A stretch of 64,000 nt of DNA from Novosphingobium mangrovisedimenti (lineage in GTDB: Bacteria; Pseudomonadota; Alphaproteobacteria; Sphingomonadales; Sphingomonadaceae): NCBI RefSeq assembly GCF_025153475.1, contig NZ_JANZXA010000002.1, positions 407,793 through 471,792 of the forward strand. The letters are read 5' to 3'. How positions within the stretch are numbered: position 1 is the stretch's first letter; each line of letters starts with the position of its first letter. The notes under the pieces were generated by a model, which searched no databases, had not been told where the DNA came from, and saw only the letters and a list, made by a program, of their open reading frames with translations. A program made the translations under genes and the position numbers. Positions 57,718-64,000 of this stretch are shown here, one piece after another.

Positions 57718-60700
57718 CTAATGAAAATCCCGCGATCGCGGCAAAATCCGCACATTGCGCGGGTGGCGTGACCGGGGTGCCGCCGGGGAGCGCTCGTGCT
57801 TGAGGTCGGCGGGCAAAGTCCCGTCCAGCCGCGCCAGCAGGGCTGAGCGGTCCGTCACCCGCTTGGCCATCAGGTGCACCACGCCTTCCTTGCTGCGCTG
57901 GATCTCGCCTGCGATCTCGGCCAGGCGGGCGGCCATGACCGGGCGGCGCTGCTGTTCGAAGTCGCGCGCCCAGAGCAGCGCGTTGACCACGCCGGTCTCG
58001 TCCTCGATGGTGATGAACACGGCATTGCCCTTGCCCGGCCGCTGGCGCACCAGCACTACGCCCGCGCAGCGCACCCGCGCCCCGTCCTTCGCGGCGTTGA
58101 CGTCTGCGCAGCTCAGCACGCCCTCGGCCGCGAGGCCTGCGCGCAGGAACTGCATCGGGTGGCCTTTGAGCGAGAGGCGATGCGTCTGGTAATCGGCCGC
58201 GACTTCCTCTGACAAAGGCATGACCGGCAAGGCGGCATCGGGTTCAGCGCCGAGTTCAGGGGCTTCCATCGCGGCGAACAGCGAAAGCTGCTTGGGCGGC
58301 AGGCGGCGCACGTCCCACCCGGCCTGACGGCGCCCCTGCCCCAGCGAGCCGAGCGCATCGGCATCGGCCAGCAGGGCCATGGCCCGCGCAGGCAGGCCGG
58401 TGCAGCTCGCCAGATCCTGAATGTCCGTGAAGGCCCTCAGGCCGCGCGCCTTATGCAGGGCCTGCGCCCAATCCTCGCGGAAGCCGCCGATCTGGCGCAG
58501 GCCGAGCCGCAGCACGCGCTCGCCTTCCAATGTGCTGTCCCACTGGCTGGCGGCGGCATCGATCGGACGCACTTCCACGCCATGCGCGCGCGCATCCTGC
58601 ACCAGTTGTGACGGCGCGTAGAAGCCCATTGGCTGGCTGTTGAGCAGCGCGCAAGTGAACACCGCCGGGTAATGGCATTTCAGCCAGCTCGAAACATAGG
58701 CCAACCAGGCGAAGGCCTGCGCGTGGCTTTCGGGAAAGCCGTAGTCGCCGAAACCCTTGATCTGTTCAAAGCACCGCTCGGCGAAATCGCGCCGGTAGCC
58801 GCGCCGCACCATGCCTTCGACCAGCTTGTCCTGATAGAAATGCATCGTCCCGTTGCGCCGGAAGGTCGCCATGGCGCGGCGCAACCCGTCGGCCTCGGCC
58901 GGGGTAAAGCCCGCCGCGACAATGGCGAGCTTCATTGCCTGTTCCTGAAACAGCGGCACCCCCAGCGTCTTGCCCAGCACCGCGCGAAGCTCGTCTTCGC
59001 TGCCGGGCGGGCCGGGAAGCTCGATCACTTCCTCGCCATTACGGCGGCGCAGGTAGGGGTGGACCATACCCCCCTGAATGGGTCCGGGCCGCACGATCGC
59101 CACTTGAATCACCAGATCGTAAAGCGTCTTCGGCCTCAGGCGAGGCAGCATCGACATCTGTGCCCGGCTTTCCACCTGAAACGTGCCCATGCTGTCGGCC
59201 TTCTGGAGCATGCGGTAAGTCGCCGCATCCTCGCGCGGGACAGTGGCCAGCACGAGATCGCCCAATCCGTGTTCGCGCATCAGATCGAAGCTCTTGCGGA
59301 TGCAGGTGAGCATGCCGAGCGCCAGCACGTCGACCTTCATCAGGTGGAGCGCGTCGATATCGTCCTTGTCCCATTCGATGAAGGTGCGGTCCGGCATGGC
59401 GGCATTGTGGATTGGCACCAGTTCATCGAGCCGCCCTTCGGTGAGCACGAAACCGCCGACGTGCTGCGACAAGTGGCGGGGGAATTCCAGCAGGCTCCCT
59501 ACCAGATCGCGCAGCCGGGCGAGTTCCGGATTGGCGGCACCGAGCCCTGCCTCGGCCAGCCGCGCCTCGGGCAGTTCGCCGCCGCCATAGCTGCCCCAGA
59601 TCGTGCCCGAGAGGCTGGCCGTCACATCGTCCGTCATCCCCAATGCCTTGCCGACTTCGCGGATCGCGCTGCGCTGGCGGTAGTGGATCACAGTGGCGGC
59701 AATCCCGGCGCGCTCACGGCCATAGCGCTCGTAAATGTACTGGATCACTTCCTCGCGCCGCTCGTGCTCGAAATCGACATCGATATCGGGCGGCTCGTCG
59801 CGCGCTTCGGAAAGGAAGCGGGAGAACAGCAACTGCTCCTTCACCGGATCGATCGGCGTGATGCCAAGGAAATAGCACACCAGCGAATTGGCCGCGCTGC
59901 CGCGCCCCTGGCACAGGATCGGCGGATCGAGCGAGCGGGCATGCGCCACGATGTCATGCACGGTGAGGAAGTAAGGCGCGTAGCGCCGCTCGCGGATCAG
60001 GCGAAATTCCTCGGCCAGCGTCTGGCGGTACTGCTCCGGCACCCCCTTGGGGAAGCGGGTCCGGGCGCCCTCGCCCGCCAGATGTTCGAGCCAGCCTTGC
60101 GGCGTGTGGCCGGGCGGGACCGGCTCGTGCGGGTACTCATAGCGCAGATCGTCGAGCGTAAAGCGAATGGCGGACAGCAGGTCCGCACCTGCCGTGAGTG
60201 CTTCGGGACAGCGGGCGAAGAGGCGTGCCATTTCGGCGGGGGGCTTCAAGTGGCGTTCGGCATTGACGGCGAGTTTCCGCCCGGCGGCCTGCACGTTGGT
60301 GCCCTCGCGAATGCAGGTCATGACATCGTGCAGGGGGCGGCACTCCGGCGCGGCATAGAGCGCATCGTTGGTGGCGATAAGCGGCACGCCGGTCTGTCCA
60401 GACAGCGCGATGCGCCGTGCCAGTTCGCGCGCGTCGCGCCCGCCGCGCGGCATCGTGGCGGCCAGCCAGTGGTGTGGGGCGGCTTCCTTCAGCGTGCCCA
60501 GCAGTTCCGGCGTCCCATCCATGGCGATCAGCGCCAGCCCTTCGGCATGGTCCAGCAGATCGGGCAGATGCAGCAGGCAATCGCCCTTTTCCGCGCGCCG
60601 GTTGCCCAATGTGAGAAGCCGCGTCAGCCGCCCCCAACCGGCGCGGTCCATCGGATAGGCCGCGACGTCCGGCGTTCCGTCCGCAAAGACCAGCCGGGCG

Positions 60701-60906
60701 CCAGTGAGCAGCCGGAAGCCGCTCTCGCGCACGCCGGGCTGCTTCCATGCGACATGCGCGCGCACCACGCCTGCCACGGTGTTGCGGTCGGCGATGCCAA
60801 TCCCCGCCATACCCAGCGCATGGGCGCGTGCCACCATCTCGCCGGGGTGCGAGGCGCCGCGCAGGAAGCTGTAGGCACTGGCCACGACAGGCTCGATCAC
60901 GGTCAT
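57718..60906 (-). CDS. dnaE2: Error-prone DNA polymerase
   Basis: A 1062-residue C-family polymerase of the DnaE2/ImuC type that bypasses lesions during the SOS response. The N-terminal PHP domain starts with YSFLRGASHPGEMVARA; the palm has GRGSAANSLVCYFLG and the catalytic aspartates in PPDIDVDFEHERREEV, followed by the C-terminal OB-fold region. ATG 60906 overlaps the imuB stop (ATGA). Last of imuA-imuB-dnaE2. Confidence 0.96.
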   Translation of the reverse strand: MTVIEPVVASAYSFLRGASHPGEMVARAHALGMAGIGIADRNTVAGVVRAHVAWKQPGVRESGFRLLTGARLVFADGTPDVAAYPMDRAGWGRLTRLLTLGNRRAEKGDCLLHLPDLLDHAEGLALIAMDGTPELLGTLKEAAPHHWLAATMPRGGRDARELARRIALSGQTGVPLIATNDALYAAPECRPLHDVMTCIREGTNVQAAGRKLAVNAERHLKPPAEMARLFARCPEALTAGADLLSAIRFTLDDLRYEYPHEPVPPGHTPQGWLEHLAGEGARTRFPKGVPEQYRQTLAEEFRLIRERRYAPYFLTVHDIVAHARSLDPPILCQGRGSAANSLVCYFLGITPIDPVKEQLLFSRFLSEARDEPPDIDVDFEHERREEVIQYIYERYGRERAGIAATVIHYRQRSAIREVGKALGMTDDVTASLSGTIWGSYGGGELPEARLAEAGLGAANPELARLRDLVGSLLEFPRHLSQHVGGFVLTEGRLDELVPIHNAAMPDRTFIEWDKDDIDALHLMKVDVLALGMLTCIRKSFDLMREHGLGDLVLATVPREDAATYRMLQKADSMGTFQVESRAQMSMLPRLRPKTLYDLVIQVAIVRPGPIQGGMVHPYLRRRNGEEVIELPGPPGSEDELRAVLGKTLGVPLFQEQAMKLAIVAAGFTPAEADGLRRAMATFRRNGTMHFYQDKLVEGMVRRGYRRDFAERCFEQIKGFGDYGFPESHAQAFAWLAYVSSWLKCHYPAVFTCALLNSQPMGFYAPSQLVQDARAHGVEVRPIDAAASQWDSTLEGERVLRLGLRQIGGFREDWAQALHKARGLRAFTDIQDLASCTGLPARAMALLADADALGSLGQGRRQAGWDVRRLPPKQLSLFAAMEAPELGAEPDAALPVMPLSEEVAADYQTHRLSLKGHPMQFLRAGLAAEGVLSCADVNAAKDGARVRCAGVVLVRQRPGKGNAVFITIEDETGVVNALLWARDFEQQRRPVMAARLAEIAGEIQRSKEGVVHLMAKRVTDRSALLARLDGTLPADLKHERSPAAPRSRHPRNVRILPRSRDFH

Positions 60907-62570
60907 GCGAACAACCCGTGCACGTACCAGCGCGGCTCTCCGGTTTCCCCGTAGAGGCCGTGGCGGAACACCCAGTACCGGCTCCCTTGTGCATCCTCGA
61001 TGCGGTAGTAATCGCGGGTGAGCCCGGCCCCGCCCGGCACATGGCCCTGCGGCCGGTGCCACCATTCGGGGGCGATCCGCTCTGGCCCTTCGGCGCGGAC
61101 GATCTCGTGCACCTGCCCGCGCCAGCGCAGCCGCTGTGGCGGACCGTCAGGCACACTGGCCAGCGCCGTGACCGGCTGGGGCGGGTCGAGCAGGAACAGA
61201 GGGCGGGGCAGCCGCTCGCCCACATCCGGCCAGCGCGCCGGGGCCGCGTGCATGGCGGGCAGGACTTGCTGCGCAGCCTCCGGAATATGCGTATCGCAAG
61301 GCACCGGACGCAGGACGCCGTGCTCCCCGAAGCGCGTCGTCAGCCGGTCGATCAGCACGGCGATGCTTTCCGCCTCGGCCACCTTGCCGCCGATTTCGGG
61401 CTGGGCGGGGTGCAGCGGCTCGGTGCGGCCGGCAGCAAGGGCGATGGCATCGAAGCCGAAGCCGGGATCGAGCGGATCGGCCAGCCCCTCGATCCGCTCG
61501 CGGAACAGCCGCGCGATGCGCGCCGGATCGCGGCTCGGCAGGCTGGTCTCGACGGTGAGGCGCCGCCGCGCGCCATCGGTGCGCTCCAGCCGGACGGTAA
61601 AGCACCGCCCGCCCAGATGGCGTGCTTCCATCTGACGAGAGAGATCGGCGAGCAGGTCCTCGATCACTTCCAGCACATAGTCGGTGCGGGCGACGGGCTC
61701 GGCGAAACGCGCTTCGGCGCGCAGCCGGGCGGAGGGGCGCTGAGGGGCCATGGGGCTGTCCTGCTCGCCCAGCACCGCGCGCAGTCTGGCCACTGTCTCC
61801 CCACCGAAGCGCGCGGCCAGCGCCGCCATCGGCCGCGCCGCGAGATCGCTCAGGGTGAAAAGCCCCGCGCGGCGCAGGCCGGACTGCGCATCTTCCGGCA
61901 GTTCCAGCGCGGCGATGGGCAGGGCGCGGATGTGTTCTTCTTCTCCTCCTCCTCCCCCGTCACCTTTCCCTTCGTCATTGCGAGCGGCAAAGCCGCGCGG
62001 CAATCCAGAGCCGGCGCAAACCGCCCTGGATTGCTTCGGCCTGCGGCCTCGCAATGACGAAGAGGAGGGTGCACGATGGATCGTCTCCCCGTTTCCATAC
62101 CGCGCCAGGGCGCGCGCAGCGGCGGCGTGGGCGGCGAAAGCGTGGCGCGCGGTGTAGCCCGCTTGCTCCATGACCGCGTGCGCCAGTGCCGCCTCGCCGC
62201 CGAACAGGTGCGCGCAAGCCGTGATGTCGAGCATGATCCCGTCGGGTGGATCGACCGCCGCCATGGGCGTGAAGTGCAGCATCCGCGCGGTCAGCCGCTC
62301 CAGTTCGCGGGCATCGGCTTCGTAGTCATGCGGCAAGCTCTTCAGATCGGGGCAGCGCGCCCGCGCGTCGGCCAGCGTCATGCCCACTGTCAGACCCATC
62401 CGGCCGGCGCGCGCGTCCACTGCCGTCAGCCGCAGCGCATTGCCGGTCCGTGCCACCAGAACCAAAGGCGTGGAGCACCATTCTTGCCCCGCCGCCTTGC
62501 AGACCCGCTCGCACGGGAACCGGGGAAACCACAGCGCCAGATAGCGGCGCGGCATCGACGCGCTCTGCAT
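60903..62570 (-). CDS. imuB: ImuB, Y-family polymerase-like mutagenesis protein, with repeat-encoded insert
   Basis: A 555-residue relative of Y-family polymerases that lacks the catalytic acidic set and serves as the clamp-binding hub of the mutasome. It begins RRYLALWFPRFPCERVC and ends with RWYVHGLFA, both typical. Between about residues 167 and 212, where relatives have a short loop, it carries sequence encoded by an 87-bp palindromic repeat (61973-62059) followed by a Gly/Glu run. The length is a multiple of three and has no stop in this frame, so the protein continues. GGAGG lies five bases before the ATG at 62570. Confidence 0.92.
   Translation of the reverse strand: MQSASMPRRYLALWFPRFPCERVCKAAGQEWCSTPLVLVARTGNALRLTAVDARAGRMGLTVGMTLADARARCPDLKSLPHDYEADARELERLTARMLHFTPMAAVDPPDGIMLDITACAHLFGGEAALAHAVMEQAGYTARHAFAAHAAAARALARYGNGETIHRAPSSSSLRGRRPKQSRAVCAGSGLPRGFAARNDEGKGDGGGGGEEEHIRALPIAALELPEDAQSGLRRAGLFTLSDLAARPMAALAARFGGETVARLRAVLGEQDSPMAPQRPSARLRAEARFAEPVARTDYVLEVIEDLLADLSRQMEARHLGGRCFTVRLERTDGARRRLTVETSLPSRDPARIARLFRERIEGLADPLDPGFGFDAIALAAGRTEPLHPAQPEIGGKVAEAESIAVLIDRLTTRFGEHGVLRPVPCDTHIPEAAQQVLPAMHAAPARWPDVGERLPRPLFLLDPPQPVTALASVPDGPPQRLRWRGQVHEIVRAEGPERIAPEWWHRPQGHVPGGAGLTRDYYRIEDAQGSRYWVFRHGLYGETGEPRWYVHGLFA
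61973..62059. repeat. REP-like palindrome, CGTCATTGCGAG family (copy 4, inside imuB)
   Basis: Inverted ends CGTCATTGCGAGC and CTCGCAATGACG with internal GCAATCCAGAGC and CTGGATTGC, the same as the three intergenic copies. It is 87 bp (29 codons) and is read through in frame, adding roughly ImuB residues 171-199. Confidence 0.92.
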
Positions 62571-63201
62571 GAAAGCCTCCGTTCACCTCATCCCATTCGA
62601 GCCGCCAGCGCATGCCGGCAGGACCGCCGCGCTGGCGCGAGAGTTCCACTTCGCAGGCCGGCAGGCCCGGCGCATCGGCCGGCAGCGGAACCGAAGGCGC
62701 GCTGCGGACGATCCAGCGGCTATGCGCGGCACTGCTGCGCGGGGCCGCCTTGCCGCGCAGGACGATCACCGGCGCACCGGACTTTTCGGCGGCCAGCACC
62801 AGGCGACGGCTGGCGGTGAGGTCATAGCGGGGCAGAGCACCCCACGTTTCCAGCACCACTGCCGCCAGCCCCGAACAGCGCGCGGCATCGAGCCCGGCCT
62901 GCAAGAGAGCGGGATCGTCGCGCGCCTCCACGATCAGCAGGCGCGCCGGGTCCACGCCCAGCCCGGCGATCCCCTCTGCGTAGAGCTGCATGGGCAATGC
63001 CGCCCGGCGCGGGCAGCGCGCCAGCAGGATCGGTTTCGTCTCGTCCCTTCCTGTCGCGGCGAGAGCAAAGGCCATGGCCGCCGCGAACGTTGCGGCGTCG
63101 GCATGGATTTCATGCAAGTGCCCTTTGGCAGGCCACGGAAACCCCTCGCCGGAAGAGGCAGGGGAAATGGACAGAGGGTTAGAGGACTGGCTCCGGGTCA
63201 T
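62326..63201 (-). CDS. imuA: ImuA, RecA-like SOS mutagenesis protein
   Basis: A 291-residue protein of the ImuA type, a RecA-related factor working with ImuB and DnaE2. The start MTRSQSSNPLS leads to a family-like HLHEIHADAATFAAAMAFAL and a core including LLIVEARDD and AAVVLETWGALP. Its frame overlaps imuB by 245 bases. The last 80 residues are therefore encoded by DNA that also encodes the ImuB N-terminus and are unusually Gly/Arg-rich, so the true C-terminus is doubtful. The LexA box lies just upstream. Confidence 0.8.
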   Translation of the reverse strand: MTRSQSSNPLSISPASSGEGFPWPAKGHLHEIHADAATFAAAMAFALAATGRDETKPILLARCPRRAALPMQLYAEGIAGLGVDPARLLIVEARDDPALLQAGLDAARCSGLAAVVLETWGALPRYDLTASRRLVLAAEKSGAPVIVLRGKAAPRSSAAHSRWIVRSAPSVPLPADAPGLPACEVELSRQRGGPAGMRWRLEWDEVNGGFHAERVDAAPLSGAVVSPVPVRAGLQGGGARMVLHAFGSGGTDRQCAAADGSGRARRPDGSDSGHDAGRRAGALPRSEELAA

Positions 63202-63229
63202 GGGGGAACATATCTCGAATCACTTTAAT

Positions 63230-63244
63230 GTTCTTATTATGTTC
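63230..63244 (-). promoter_or_regulatory. LexA box of the imuA-imuB-dnaE2 operon
   Basis: GTTC-TTATTAT-GTTC fits the alphaproteobacterial LexA consensus GTTC-N7-GTTC exactly and ends 29 bases before the imuA start. A weaker GAAC-N7-GAAT lies at 63206-63220. SOS control of the cassette is thus very likely. Confidence 0.88.
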
Positions 63245-63309
63245 CATTTGAAGGGTGCGAGTCTACAGAGCTTCCTCTCGGGAATTTCGTGGGCCGACTG
63301 GCCGGACGA

Positions 63310-63876
63310 TCACTTGCGCCCGGCCAGTTCCTTGTTGAGCCAGAGCGCAGCCAGCGTCGCCAATGCGCCGGAGAGCAGGTAGGCGCCCGAGGCGATCAGG
63401 CCGAAGTTCACCGACAGCAACAGCGCTGCAAGCGGGGCGAAACCGGCGCCGAACAGCCAGGCCAGATCGCTGGTGAGCGCCGAACCGGTGTAGCGGTGCT
63501 CGGTCGCGAAACCCGACGACACCACGCCCGAGGACTGCCCGAAGGCCAGCCCCAGCAGCACGAAACCGACGACCATGAAGACGATCTCGCCCACTGTCCC
63601 GGCATCGAGAAGCTGCGGCGCGAAGCCGGAGAACACGGCAATGCCCACCGCGCATCCGCCCAGCAGGCGGCGGCGTCCGAAATGGTCGGCAAGACGGCCC
63701 GAGGCGATGACCGCGACGACGCCGAAAGCGGCGGCAGTGGCCTCGATCAGCAGGAAGTTGACCGGCGTCTCGCTCGTGAAGAGATAGACCCACGAAAGCG
63801 GGAACACCGTCACCATGTGGAACAGCGCGAAGCTGGCCAGCGGCGCGAAGGCGCCGATGACGATCGTGCGCCATTC
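63310..63876 (-). pseudogene. MFS transporter C-terminal remnant, truncated by an IS element
   Basis: The C-terminal half of a major-facilitator transporter of the metabolite:H+ symporter type. Similarity starts at WRTIVIGAFAPLASFALFHM and continues with TVFPLSWVYLFTSETPVNFL, ASGRLADHFGRRRLLGG and GVVSSGFATEHRYTGSAL to the stop. At 63877 the transporter sequence ends abruptly at the end of an IS21-like element and a stop codon follows upstream in frame. ATG 63816 could still yield a 168-residue fragment. The N-terminal half would lie beyond the element if the gene was merely split. Confidence 0.8.
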
Positions 63877-64000
63877 TGTTGATTTCCGCTGAGAGTTGAC
63901 CCGGGATTTTCATCGAGAAGTGACCCGGGTGGATGTGTGTTTCCCGCGATGCGGGGGTTGGGTCAAGCGGGTGATTTTTCCTTTTTGGTTTTGGGTGCGG
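63877..64000 (-). mobile_element. Terminal part of an IS21-like insertion sequence
   Basis: The element begins TGTTGATTTCCGCTGAGA and holds two related internal repeats, GAGAGTTGACCCGGG (63892) and GAGAAGTGACCCGGG (63915). TG-start ends with several such direct repeats are typical of the IS21 family. The element interrupts the transporter gene and continues beyond the window. Which end this is rests on the small coding tail described next. Confidence 0.72.
63963..64000 (-). CDS. Possible C-terminal tail of an IS21-type helper ATPase (IstB), partial
   Basis: Reading into the element, one frame gives APKTKKEKSPA and a stop at 63963. A lysine-rich tail ending some 85 bases from the element tip fits the end of istB. 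Only 11 codons are visible, so this is a weak call. Confidence 0.35.
   Translation of the reverse strand, partial: APKTKKEKSPA

Noticed and set aside
63263..63913. Open frame crossing from the IS end into the transporter remnant
   Set aside because: It is out of frame with the MFS motifs and begins inside the IS terminus; the peptide is Arg/Gly-rich without similarity.

Overview
The window is GC-rich DNA with dense, often overlapping genes and reads as a chromosome segment of a Sphingomonadales alphaproteobacterium, most likely close to Novosphingobium or Sphingobium. This placement rests on protein style, on the short palindromic intergenic repeats, and on a LexA box of the alphaproteobacterial type (GTTC-N7-GTTC). 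No rRNA, tRNA or CRISPR array was recognised.

Region 1 (1-19,484, all minus strand) is a 17-gene purine-catabolism array, transcribed from about 19.5 kb towards position 1. In order it holds a bile-acid-symporter-family transporter with an AtzG/HpxX-like tail, an AtzE/HpxY-type amidase, an AzgA-type purine permease, an exported nucleosidase, an HpxW-type Ntn hydrolase, allantoate amidohydrolase, ureidoglycine-glyoxylate aminotransferase, PuuE allantoinase, HpxZ, OHCU decarboxylase, a flavoprotein, HIU hydrolase, xanthine dehydrogenase XdhA/XdhB/XdhC, guanine deaminase and adenine deaminase (cut by the window edge). Together these could take purines to urate, allantoin, allantoate and ureidoglycine, then to glycine plus oxalurate and on towards oxalate. 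No classical urate oxidase is present; the flavoprotein beside uraH and uraD is the candidate. Every gap above 100 bp inside the array is filled by a palindromic repeat.

Region 2 (19.5-32.6 kb) is amino-acid catabolism: an Lrp/AsnC regulator divergent from a Leu/Phe/Val-type dehydrogenase, fumarase C, a formylglycine-generating enzyme, then maleylacetoacetate isomerase, a VOC protein, 4-hydroxyphenylpyruvate dioxygenase and phenylalanine hydroxylase. A second divergent Lrp regulator and the very large NAD-dependent glutamate dehydrogenase follow.

Region 3 (32.8-39 kb) holds a ROK sugar kinase divergent from a LacI regulator, an exported one-Cys MsrA, and two flavoproteins. Region 4 (39-47.9 kb) is fatty-acid beta-oxidation: acyl-CoA dehydrogenase, FadN-type bifunctional enzyme and thiolase, divergent from an acyl-CoA ligase, a MerR regulator and a TesB thioesterase. 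The thiolase promoter has MerR-type architecture.

Region 5 (47.9-56.4 kb) has a SnoaL-SDR-SnoaL trio, a LysR regulator, an exported Cys-type sulfatase (a probable client of the formylglycine-generating enzyme), the glutathione-dependent formaldehyde pathway (frmB, frmA) and its divergent LysR regulator. Region 6 (56.5-64 kb) has a lone, AT-richer SIR2-like gene, the SOS mutagenesis cassette imuA-imuB-dnaE2 with a LexA box, and an MFS transporter remnant cut by the end of an IS21-like element.

The most unusual signals are the transporter-AtzG fusion, an 87-bp palindromic repeat translated in frame inside ImuB, the missing urate oxidase with its flavoprotein candidate, and the MerR-type dyad promoter.
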